From Asaia bogorensis (GTDB taxonomy: Bacteria > Pseudomonadota > Alphaproteobacteria > Acetobacterales > Acetobacteraceae): a DNA stretch of 8,727 bases. Each line of letters opens with the position of its first letter. The first letter of the stretch is position 1. This document shows, piece after piece, positions 1 through 7,183 of the stretch. The notes under the pieces were generated by a model. The model was not told the origin of the DNA. It worked only from the letters and a program-made list of their open reading frames with translations, and made no database searches. Location of the stretch: contig CAMBXJ010000157.1 in assembly GCA_945871455.1 (NCBI GenBank), positions 1 through 8,727 on the forward strand, written 5' to 3'. Both the position numbers and the translations under genes were made by a program.

Positions 1-114
1 CAATTCTGGATCAATCTGCAAGCCGCATACGATCTGCGCCTCGCCCGAGAGCAGGTCGGCCAGGACATCGAGCGCCTTCCCACCCGCCAAGGCGCACCAA
101 CCCCGGCGACCTGA
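1..114 (+). CDS. higA: HigA-family antitoxin, C-terminal fragment (cut by window edge)
   Basis: The reading frame is open from the first base and stops at a TGA at 112-114, giving the last 37 residues of a protein whose start lies outside the window. It opens with FWINLQAAYDLRLAREQ. This matches the conserved C-terminal signature of HigA/VapI-type (XRE-family) antitoxins, where the helix-turn-helix domain is followed by 'FW-x-N-LQ-x-x-YDL'. HigA proteins neutralise the HigB mRNA interferase, bind their own operator and repress the higBA operon. The toxin gene would normally lie just upstream, so it is not visible here. The tail after the motif is short and proline-rich, as is common. The gene converges on dppF with 20 bases between stop codons, and no clear hairpin terminator lies in that gap. 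Family assignment rests on one motif and is likely; the partner is inferred. Confidence 0.78.
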   Translation, partial: QFWINLQAAYDLRLAREQVGQDIERLPTRQGAPTPAT

Positions 115-134
115 CCCCTAGGAATTATCCCCCA

Positions 135-1141
135 TCAGGCCGCCATCGGCACCACCTGCCCACCCGGCACGTGATCCAGATGGCAGGCCGACACATGTCC
201 ATCCCCGACCGAGCGCAATTGCGGCTCCTCCGTCTTGCACCGATCGAACGCGAACGGGCACCGCGTATGGAAGCGACACCCCGACGGCGGATTGATCGGG
301 CTCGGCACGTCGCCGGTCAGGACGATGCGGTCGCGTTTGGCCAGCGGATCGGGCACCGGCACCGCCGACAGCAGCGCGCGCGTGTAGGGATGGTGCGACG
401 ACGCGAACAACGTCCGCCGGTCCGCCAGTTCCACGATCTTGCCCAGATACATCACGGCCACGCGATGCGTCAGATGCTCCACCGTCGCCAGATCGTGGCT
501 GATGAACAGCAGCGCCAGGCCAAGTTCATCCTGCAAATCCACCAGCAGGTTGATGATCTGCGCCTTCACCGACACGTCCAGCGCCGACACCGCCTCATCG
601 CAGATGATCAGGTCGGACCCGGGCGCCAGGGCGCGCGCGATACCGATGCGCTGGCGCTGGCCGCCGGAGAATTCGTGCGGGTAGCGGCGGATGGAATCGC
701 GCGGCAGGCGGACCTTGTCCATCAGGGCCTCGACCTTGTCGTCGATGTCCTTCTTGCCCTTGACGAGGCCGAAATTGATCAGCGGTTCGGCCAGGATGTC
801 ACGCACCTTCATGCGTGGGTTCAGGCTGCTGAACGGGTCCTGGAACACCACCTGCACACGCTGGCGCATCGGGCGCAGCTTGCCCGCGGACATGTTGTCG
901 ATCCGCGCGCCGTCCAACCGCACCTCACCCGACGTGATCGGATACAGCCGCAGGATCGCCTTGCCGACGGTCGACTTGCCGCAGCCGGATTCACCCACCA
1001 GCGACAGCGTCTCCCCGCGACGGATGTCGAACGACACACCGTCGACGGCAAAGACATGCCCGGTCACCTGCCCCAGCAGACCACCATGGATCGGGAAATG
1101 CTTCCTGAGGTCCTTGACCTCCAGCAACGGTGTGTCGGTCA

Positions 1142-1142
<1 letters not shown>
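135..1142 (-). CDS. dppF: Dipeptide/oligopeptide ABC transporter ATP-binding protein (DppF/OppF type)
   Basis: This is one of the two ATPases energising the importer encoded by this operon. It sits on the cytoplasmic face against the DppB/DppC channel. The 335-residue product has Walker [10 protein letters not shown] (50-58, Lys56), the Q-loop Gln101, the ABC signature FSGGQ (158-162), Walker B ending in Asp182-Glu183, and switch His216. A C-terminal oligo_HPY region (about 245-325) follows, with 'HPYTRALLSAVP' and four cysteines (289, 295, 302, 320). Comparable cysteines bind a [4Fe-4S] cluster in some Opp/Dpp ATPases; that is inference here. The N-terminal linker with 'GHVFAVDGVSF' is typical of the F-type subunit. 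I chose the ATG at 1140-1142 (MTDTPLLEVKDL) because it begins just before the conserved domain and overlaps the dppD TAA stop by one base (TAATG). An upstream in-frame start would add 29 low-complexity residues overlapping dppD. It is the last gene of the operon. Confidence 0.95.
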
Positions 1143-2131
<989 letters not shown>

Positions 2132-2135
2132 CGGT

Positions 2136-3053
2136 CTACAGCCGCTTCGCGAGGCGGGGGTCGAGCGCATCCCGCAGCCCGTCACCCAGCAGGTTCACGG
2201 CCAGCACGGTGATCGACAGGAAGATCGCCGGGAAGAACACGATATACGGCTTCACCTGCCAAAGTGCTCGGCCTTCGGCCATGATGTTTCCCCAGCTTGG
2301 AATGATCGGCGGCGTGCCCGCCCCGATGAAGGACAAGGTCGCTTCCGCGATCATGGCGGACGCGCAGATGAACGTCGCCTGCACCATCAGCGGTGCCAGC
2401 GTGTTCGGCAGAATATGCTTCCAGATGATCACGTGGGTCCGTGTGCCGGACGCGATCGCCGCTTCGACATAGGGTTGTTCGCGCAGCGACAGCACGACGC
2501 CGCGGACCAGGCGGCAGACGCGGGGGAATTCGGCGATGGTGATGGCGATGATGACGTTCTTCACCGACGCCCGTGTCAGCGCCATCAGCGCGATCGCGAG
2601 CAGAATCGGCGGGATGGACATCAGCCCGTCCATGAACCGCATCACCACCGCGTCCACGCCGCGCATGAAGCCTGCCATCAGACCCAGCGTGGTGCCGATG
2701 ATCGCGGCCAATGTGGCTACCGAAAAGCCGACCAGCAGCGATACCTGGGAGCCATACAGCACGCGGGAATAGACATCCCGCCCCAGCATGTCGGTGCCGA
2801 ACCAATACGTCGCCGATGGTTCACGGGTCCGCCGAGCGGGGGCGAGCGCGGTGGGGTCCTTGGTGCCGAGAAGGGGAGCGAAGAGGGCGATGAACACCAT
2901 GATGGCGACCAGGCCACCGCCGATCACGATTGTCGGATGGCGATAGATGAAACCCATGACCTTGCCGCGCTCCTTGGCGGGCGGCAGGACATCGGGCAGC
3001 CGAGGGGCTTCCGTGAAGCTCCCAAGCACGGGGGACGGGGAGGTGGCGCTCAA
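2136..3053 (-). CDS. dppC: Dipeptide-type ABC transporter permease, DppC/OppC family (TTG start)
   Basis: This inner-membrane channel subunit pairs with DppB. The 305-residue product has a hydrophilic, proline-rich N-terminus (1-38), a first membrane segment at about 41-62, the periplasmic motif '[18 protein letters not shown]' (84-101), then further hydrophobic segments (about 103-129, 148-174, 221-246, 268-289). The cytoplasmic EAA loop that docks onto the ATPases starts at 'YVEAAIASG' (195-203) and runs to about Pro216-Pro221. This arrangement is diagnostic of the BPD_transp_1 DppC class with an OppC_N segment. The chosen start is TTG at 3051-3053, in a TTGA overlap with the dppB stop and preceded by GAGG with 8-nt spacing. 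The first internal ATG (residue 33) would remove most of the leader before membrane segment 1. The family call is firm; the start is well supported but unproven. Confidence 0.93.
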   Translation of the reverse strand: MSATSPSPVLGSFTEAPRLPDVLPPAKERGKVMGFIYRHPTIVIGGGLVAIMVFIALFAPLLGTKDPTALAPARRTREPSATYWFGTDMLGRDVYSRVLYGSQVSLLVGFSVATLAAIIGTTLGLMAGFMRGVDAVVMRFMDGLMSIPPILLAIALMALTRASVKNVIIAITIAEFPRVCRLVRGVVLSLREQPYVEAAIASGTRTHVIIWKHILPNTLAPLMVQATFICASAMIAEATLSFIGAGTPPIIPSWGNIMAEGRALWQVKPYIVFFPAIFLSITVLAVNLLGDGLRDALDPRLAKRL

Positions 3054-3991
3054 TACCGGATCCTCGGGTCAAAGACAGTGTAGAGAAGGTCAACGATCAG
3101 GTTGACCACCACGTAGATGAAGCTGAACAGCAGCACGACGCCCTGGATGACCGGGTAGTCGCGCCGCAGGATGGCATCGACGGTCAGACGGCCGAGGCCG
3201 GGGATGGCGAAGACGCTCTCGGTTACCACCGCGCCGCCGATCAGGGCGGCGAAGCCGATGCCGACGATGGTGACGATCGGCACCGCCGCGTTCTTCAGCG
3301 CGTGCAGAAACAGGATGCCGCGCTGGCCGACGCCCTTGGCCTTCGCCGTGCGCACATAGTCCTGCGACAGCACGTCCAGCATCGTGGCGCGGGTGATGCG
3401 CGCGATCAGCGCCATGTAGACCAGACCCAATGCCACCGAGGGCAGGATCAGGTTGCGCAGGAACGGCCCCAGCCCCTTGGAGATCGAGGTGAACCCCTGC
3501 ACCGGCAGCCAGTCCAACTGCAGAGCGAACACGAAGGCCAGCAGATAGCCGATCACGAACACCGGCGTGGAAAACCCGAGCACCGCCGTCATCATCACGG
3601 CCCGGTCGATCAGGGTGCCGTGCTTCCAGGCCGCGATCACGCCCATCGGGATCGCGAAGGACAGCGACAAGGTCAGCGTCAGCACCATCAACGACAACGT
3701 CGGCTCGATCCGCTGAGAGATCATGTGCGACACGGGCAGGTTAGTGAAGATCGAGTTCCCCAGATCACCCTGCAACACCGCGAACAGCCAGTCGAAGAAG
3801 CGAATGACGAAGGGCCGATCCAGGCCGAGGGATTCGCGGATGCGCTCCACATCGTCCGGGGTGGCCTGATCGCCCGCGATGATCGCGGCCGGGTCGCCGG
3901 GCGCGATATACAGCAGGCTGAACACGAAAAGCGCCACGATCAGGATGACCGGGATCGTGGCGAGGATGCGACGGGTCGCGTAGGCAAGCAT
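3050..3991 (-). CDS. dppB: Dipeptide-type ABC transporter permease, DppB/OppB family
   Basis: This inner-membrane channel subunit is the partner of DppC. The 313-residue protein begins MLAYATRRILATIPVI, with the first membrane segment at about 9-30 followed by 'APGDPA', the hallmark N-terminus of this class. The region 43-98 contains 'LGLDRP' and 'GDLGNS', which are typical of DppB periplasmic parts. Hydrophobic segments follow at about 98-121, 133-157, 180-198, 237-256 and 283-307. The EAA loop is 'DYVRTAKAKGVGQRGILF' (211-228) extending to Pro238, and the C-terminus 'FDPRIRY' is the family's usual ending. The ATG at 3989-3991 has GGAG ten bases upstream. The gene starts 47 bases after the binding-protein stop and overlaps dppC by 4 bases. 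Length is normal for the family. Confidence 0.95.
   Translation of the reverse strand: MLAYATRRILATIPVILIVALFVFSLLYIAPGDPAAIIAGDQATPDDVERIRESLGLDRPFVIRFFDWLFAVLQGDLGNSIFTNLPVSHMISQRIEPTLSLMVLTLTLSLSFAIPMGVIAAWKHGTLIDRAVMMTAVLGFSTPVFVIGYLLAFVFALQLDWLPVQGFTSISKGLGPFLRNLILPSVALGLVYMALIARITRATMLDVLSQDYVRTAKAKGVGQRGILFLHALKNAAVPIVTIVGIGFAALIGGAVVTESVFAIPGLGRLTVDAILRRDYPVIQGVVLLFSFIYVVVNLIVDLLYTVFDPRIRY
3062..3065 (-). promoter_or_regulatory. Ribosome binding site supporting the TTG start of dppC
   Basis: GAGG on the minus strand lies inside the end of dppB, with eight bases between it and the TTG at 3051-3053. Its spacing supports initiation at TTG by re-initiating ribosomes. It is one of two things that decide this start, the other being the 4-nt TTGA stop/start overlap. 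Confidence 0.55.
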
Positions 3992-4038
3992 GCGCGCGTT
4001 GCTCCGTTCAGGCCGTCAGGGGACGACAGTGGGTCATG

Positions 4039-5673
4039 TCAGGACTTGCTCACATCCCAGAAGAGCGGGAACGGCGCCGCGACCACTCCCGACAAGGTCT
4101 TGCGCCAGGCCTGGTAACCCTTGAAGAAGCCGGTCGGCACGTAAACCACGTGCTCCATCGCGGCCTGGTTCAGGGACGCGACGGCCGCTTTCTCCGCCGC
4201 CAGATCGGGCGCGGCGTACCATGCCTGGATGCGTTCCTGCACCAGGTCGGATTTCGGCCAGCCGAACCAGGCGGTGTCTCCGCTGGCGTCGAGCGCGATG
4301 TAGGGCGCGGGATTCACGCAATCGGCGCCGGCGTGCCAGGTGTGGAATATGTTCCAGCCGCCCTGCGCCGGCGGGTCCTTCTTGGCGCGCCGCTGGCCGA
4401 CCGTGCCCCAGTCCAGCGCGGCATATTCCACGTTCATGCCGATGCGCTTCAGGGCATCGGCGGTGACATCGCCCTGCGCCTTCAGCACCGCGAGGTCGGT
4501 GGCGACCAGCAAGACGATCGGTTCGCCCTTGTAGCCGGCCTCGGCCAGCAGTTTCTTGGCCAGTTCGTAGTTGCGCGGACCCTTCAGCGGCTCTCCGCCG
4601 GCTTCGGTGTAAAGCGGCGTCTCCGGCGTGAAATAGCCGGGCACTTCCTTCCACAGGCTGGGATCGTCACCCACCACCGCCTGCATATAATCGGACTGGC
4701 TCACCGCGAGCTGAACCGCTCGTCTTGCCCGCACGTCGTTGAACGGCGGGTGGAGATGGTTCAGGCGGAGCGAGCCGATATTGCCCAGCGGATCGGCGAT
4801 ATCCACGGCGATGTTCGGCGATTTCCTCAGCAGCGGCACCAGATCGGAGACCGGGGTTTCCCACCAGTCGACCTCTCCCGATTGCAGTGCCGCCGAGGCC
4901 GTGGCCGCGTCCGGCAGGATGTGCCATTCGACCCGGTCCAGCATCATCCGCTTGCCACCGGCAAGCCAGGACGATTTTTCGGCGCGCGGCACGTAACCGG
5001 CAAAGCGCTCAAACGCGGCGCGGGAGCCGGGGACCCATTCGTCCTTGCGGAACCGCATCGGGCCGGATCCCACGATTTCGGTGATCTGCTTGAACGGGTC
5101 GGTCGCGGCGATGCGCTCGGGCATGATGAACAGGCAGGGGGTGCTGCTCTTGCCCAGCGCGAACAGCATCTTGGGATAAGGCTGGTTAAGGCGGAAGCGG
5201 AAGGTGCGGTCGTCCACCACCTCCAGCGCATCGAGGCGGCGCTTGATCGGCACCCCCATCGTGGCGTCGCGCGACATCCAGCGGTTGATGCTGGCAACGG
5301 CATCCTTGGCGAGGACGGGTTCGTTGTCGTGGAATTTCAGGCCGGGGCGAAGCCGAAAGGTCCAGGTCTTGAAATCGGGGCTGACCTCATGCGCTTCGAC
5401 CATCTGCGGCTGGGGTTCAAGCCTGTCGTTCACGCCATACAGCATGTCCCAGATCATCAGGGAGCCGTTGCGGACGACGTATTGCGTACCCCAGATCGGG
5501 TCCAGGTTGGCAAGGTTTGCCTGCGGCACAAACCGCAGCACCTTGCTATCCGCCCCCTTTGCCCCCCCCTGCGCCAGGCTCGGCGTTGCCAGCCCCAAGG
5601 AAGCGGCACCAGCGACGGCCCCGGCACCGGCCAGTCCGGCCGAACCTTGCAAAAATCCCCGACGATCCAACAC
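4039..5673 (-). CDS. Peptide-type ABC transporter substrate-binding protein (SBP family 5), Tat-exported
   Basis: This is the periplasmic ligand-capturing subunit for the importer encoded downstream. The 544-residue precursor begins MLDRRGFLQGSAGLAGAGA. A twin arginine (4-5) before a long Ala/Gly-rich hydrophobic stretch ending in 'TPSLAQ' suggests Tat export, with cleavage near residue 34. The mature part carries the SBP_bac_5 signature around 104-130 ('WTFRLRPGLKFHDNEPVLAK') and the usual flow 'LDPIWGTQYVVRNG', 'FNDVRARRAVQLAV' and 'LAKKLLAEAGY'. The true ligand cannot be read from sequence; di- or oligopeptides, opines, glutathione or other molecules are all possible, so I give no gene symbol. 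The start codon is GTG (5671-5673), with AGGGGA about 10 bases upstream. It is the first gene of the operon and is separated from dppB by 47 bases, a common arrangement that permits a higher level of the binding protein. Confidence 0.92.
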   Translation of the reverse strand: MLDRRGFLQGSAGLAGAGAVAGAASLGLATPSLAQGGAKGADSKVLRFVPQANLANLDPIWGTQYVVRNGSLMIWDMLYGVNDRLEPQPQMVEAHEVSPDFKTWTFRLRPGLKFHDNEPVLAKDAVASINRWMSRDATMGVPIKRRLDALEVVDDRTFRFRLNQPYPKMLFALGKSSTPCLFIMPERIAATDPFKQITEIVGSGPMRFRKDEWVPGSRAAFERFAGYVPRAEKSSWLAGGKRMMLDRVEWHILPDAATASAALQSGEVDWWETPVSDLVPLLRKSPNIAVDIADPLGNIGSLRLNHLHPPFNDVRARRAVQLAVSQSDYMQAVVGDDPSLWKEVPGYFTPETPLYTEAGGEPLKGPRNYELAKKLLAEAGYKGEPIVLLVATDLAVLKAQGDVTADALKRIGMNVEYAALDWGTVGQRRAKKDPPAQGGWNIFHTWHAGADCVNPAPYIALDASGDTAWFGWPKSDLVQERIQAWYAAPDLAAEKAAVASLNQAAMEHVVYVPTGFFKGYQAWRKTLSGVVAAPFPLFWDVSKS

Positions 5674-6020
5674 GCTTTTGTGGTCCCCTGTCGCCTCTTG
5701 GCTGCCGGTATCGCTCTCGTTTACGCGGCAACACCCAACCGTGCCTTATGCCGGCGCGGAATACCAGAGGGGGTGCCGCCCGATCTCAAAAAAAAGCCGA
5801 GCGCTTGGGTGGGTTGTTTGGCGAATCGAGCGGAGCGTTGATCGGGATGACTGCTCCGATCCCCTCGGACGGTGGTGCGACTACCGGATGGGGCCGATGT
5901 CGCAATCCGCCCGGGCCAGGTCGGGGACCGCGCCGAGTTGGGCGATCAGACGGGCGGTTGATCCTTCTGCCCTACAGGCAGCGGGCCGCTCAGACTTCGA
6001 CCATTGGTTAACCGCGCGAA

Positions 6021-6084
6021 ACCGGAACGATAACCGGCGTTTTCCGCGCCGAACCGGAACGAAACCCGGGTATTTTCGCATGGA
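6021..6084. repeat. Imperfect tandem repeat, two 32-nt units, with decayed third copy
   Basis: Units 6021-6052 and 6053-6084 both begin ACCGGAACGA and match at 22 of 32 aligned bases by eye. A third, more diverged unit begins at 6085 (ACCGCAAC). The core CCGGAACG occurs at 6022-6029, 6054-6061 and 6097-6104. The function is unknown: it could be a run of protein-binding sites, a slippage product, or relic DNA. It lies about 350-410 bases upstream of the binding-protein start. Confidence 0.5.
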
Positions 6085-6303
6085 ACCGCAACAGATCCGG
6101 AACGCTAGGCGCATCGGACAGGGCTCGATATCTCTCGTTGTTTCCGGGCGCTGGAGGCATGACCTCGCACGCGATCACAAATGTATGCCCGATCGGCGAA
6201 AAGCCGTTCGCACGCTTTACAGAAGGATCGCAAGCCGCGGTTAACACATGCCGAAAAAATCAGCAAACATCACGATATCAACACCTTGTGGATTGTCTTT
6301 GCC

Positions 6304-6321
6304 TCATCACACGCGTGATCA
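6304..6321. promoter_or_regulatory. Operator-like inverted repeat (unassigned)
   Basis: TCATCAC (6304-6310), a 4-nt spacer ACGC, then GTGATCA (6315-6321): 7-base arms with one mismatch, built around ATCAC-N4-GTGAT. The symmetry resembles a dimeric regulator site. It lies downstream of tal and far upstream of the importer operon, so the target gene is unclear. A related GATCAC half-site occurs near 6173-6178. Chance occurrence cannot be excluded. Confidence 0.3.
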
Positions 6322-6392
6322 TGCGGAAAACCGATTTGCACCCAACCGCCCGAGTTTGTAGAACGAATTAAGAACTCGTGGGCCAAACCCGC

Positions 6393-6420
6393 AAACAAGG
6401 CGGCCGGGAACGCCGCCCCA
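6393..6420 (-). terminator. Rho-independent terminator of tal
   Basis: On the minus strand, GGCGGC (6417-6412), a 7-base loop GTTCCCG, and GCCGCC (6404-6399) form a six-pair GC stem that two G-U pairs can extend. TTGTTTG follows. It begins about 15 bases after the tal TGA. The U-tract is interrupted and modest, but position and stem strength fit intrinsic termination. Confidence 0.65.
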
Positions 6421-6432
6421 AAGCGGCTCGGG

Positions 6433-7086
6433 TCAGAGGATGGACTGACCCGTCTTCGCCCAATCGGCCAGGAACGCGGCCAGGCCCTTGTCGGTCAACG
6501 GATGCGGGAACAGGGACCGCAGCACGGCGGGCGGCAGGGTCGCGACATGCGCCCCCAGCTTGGCCGCCGCCACCACATGCTCCGGGTTGCGGACGGACGC
6601 GACCAGAACCTCGGTTTTGAAGGCATATTGGCGATAGATGGTCATGATATCGGCGATCAGACCCATTCCGTCCTCTCCGATATCGTCCAGGCGGCCGACA
6701 AACGGGCTGACGAATGTCGCTCCCGCCTTCGCGGCCAGCAGCGCCTGCGACGCCGAGAAGCACAGGGTGACATTCACCATCGACCCATCGTCGGTCAGGT
6801 GCCGGCAGGCGCGCAGACCGTCCGGGGTCAGCGGCACTTTCACCGCGACATTTTTGGCGATCGCGCGCAGCACCTTGGCCTCGGCCATCATGCCGTCGAA
6901 CTCGGTCGCGGTGACCTCGGCGCTGACCGGGCCGGGCACCGTCGCGCAAATTTCGGCAATGACATCAAGGAACTTCTTGCCGCTCTTGGCGACAAGGGAG
7001 GGGTTGGTCGTCACGCCATCCAACAGCCCACTGGCGGCCAACGCCTTGATTTCCGCGGTATCGGCGGTGTCGACAAAGAACTTCAT
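6433..7086 (-). CDS. tal: Small transaldolase (TalC / FSA-like subfamily)
   Basis: This enzyme transfers a dihydroxyacetone unit between sugar phosphates (sedoheptulose-7-P + glyceraldehyde-3-P to erythrose-4-P + fructose-6-P) in the cytoplasmic non-oxidative pentose phosphate pathway. The 217-residue protein is a short single-domain (beta/alpha)8 form. It begins [14 protein letters not shown] (Asp6) and has '[14 protein letters not shown]' (23-36, Asn28), the Schiff-base Lys83 in 'VAVKVPLT', '[12 protein letters not shown]' (105-116), '[11 protein letters not shown]' (127-137) and 'VLVASVRN'. The Glu at 57 (fructose-6-phosphate aldolase has Gln at this site) and Phe at 129 (Tyr in that aldolase) support transaldolase. 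This relies on remembered family knowledge aligned by eye. The ATG at 7084-7086 has GGAG seven bases upstream. It is transcribed divergently from priA and followed by its own terminator. Confidence 0.93.
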   Translation of the reverse strand: MKFFVDTADTAEIKALAASGLLDGVTTNPSLVAKSGKKFLDVIAEICATVPGPVSAEVTATEFDGMMAEAKVLRAIAKNVAVKVPLTPDGLRACRHLTDDGSMVNVTLCFSASQALLAAKAGATFVSPFVGRLDDIGEDGMGLIADIMTIYRQYAFKTEVLVASVRNPEHVVAAAKLGAHVATLPPAVLRSLFPHPLTDKGLAAFLADWAKTGQSIL

Positions 7087-7118
7087 GCCCTCGCTCCAGT
7101 TTCCGGATACGTCATGGA

Positions 7119-7134
7119 CCCAATCGGGATTGGG
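7119..7134. promoter_or_regulatory. Perfect 7-2-7 dyad in the tal/priA divergent promoter region
   Basis: CCCAATC (7119-7125), centre GG, GATTGGG (7128-7134) is a perfect inverted repeat. It lies just downstream of the -10 of the predicted tal promoter, where the transcript would begin. It also overlaps the weak candidate priA promoter (TGGACC-18 nt-TTATAC, 7115-7144). A bound dimeric protein there could block tal and possibly affect priA. As RNA it could also form a small hairpin in the tal leader, although a 2-nt loop would require opening the innermost pairs. No regulator is identified. Confidence 0.4.
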
Positions 7135-7137
7135 CGG

Positions 7138-7165
7138 GTTATACAGGATGTTTGGCGCGGACCAA
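7138..7165 (-). promoter_or_regulatory. Sigma-70-type promoter for tal
   Basis: On the minus strand, TTGGTC (7165-7160) as -35, a 16-nt spacer, and TATAAC (7143-7138) as -10, which matches consensus at five of six bases. Transcription would start near 7130, leaving a leader of about 45 bases with GGAG seven bases before the tal ATG. Confidence 0.5.
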
Positions 7166-7170
7166 GAGAG

Positions 7171-7176
7171 AGGGGG
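7171..7176 (+). promoter_or_regulatory. Ribosome binding site fixing the GTG start of priA
   Basis: AGGGGG lies seven bases before the GTG at 7184-7186. An in-frame TAG at 7178-7180 closes the frame just upstream, so this GTG is the first possible start and the purine-rich site supports it. Confidence 0.6.
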
Positions 7177-7183
7177 CTAGGGC

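Larger units (their letters stand above)
5674..6432. other. 759-base intergenic region between tal and the ABC importer operon
   Basis: No convincing intact gene lies here. Reading on the minus strand from tal, it holds a hairpin terminator (6393-6420); a dyad CGAGTT/AACTCG (6351-6356 and 6373-6378); an operator-like dyad (6304-6321); a lower-GC stretch (about 6241-6370); an imperfect 32-nt tandem repeat (6021-6084); a short segment with coding-like base periodicity ending at a TAG at 5881-5883; a dyad GATCGG/CCGATC (5840-5845 and 5856-5861); and a T8 run on the minus strand (about 5788-5795). The operon promoter must lie in this region or upstream of it. The best candidate is TTGAGA-17 nt-TGGTAT on the minus strand (5761-5789), which is weak because only half of the -10 bases fit consensus. 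Short open frames on both strands lack recognisable domains. Confidence 0.6.

Noticed and set aside
5777..5806. T8 run after a GC-rich near-palindrome on the minus strand, resembling a terminator before the binding-protein gene
   Set aside because: The CCAAGCGCTCGG near-palindrome has a mismatch and no room for a loop, so it does not form a sensible terminator hairpin.
4036..5841. 601-codon plus-strand open frame opposite the binding protein
   Set aside because: Low-complexity His/Arg/Gly-rich translation with no recognisable motif. The minus strand has a signal peptide and a family signature.
5851..5961. Plus-strand peptide 'GADVAIRPGQVGD' resembling a LysR effector-domain motif
   Set aside because: The similarity is a dozen residues with no helix-turn-helix or other LysR segment nearby, and base periodicity fits the opposite strand better.
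6008..6247. Minus-strand open frame with GTG start in the intergenic region
   Set aside because: Third-position G/C is only modest by eye, there is no domain, and it lies over the tandem repeats.
6336..6364. Plus-strand promoter-like pair TTGCAC-17 nt-TAGAAC that would transcribe antisense to tal
   Set aside because: Spacing is good, but both hexamers are partial matches and there is no gene or supporting transcript signal. In a region of this length such a match is expected by chance.
6138..6371. Plus-strand open frame of 77 codons in the intergenic region
   Set aside because: No clear ribosome binding site, no recognisable family, and it spans the lower-GC stretch with several dyads. It looks non-coding.
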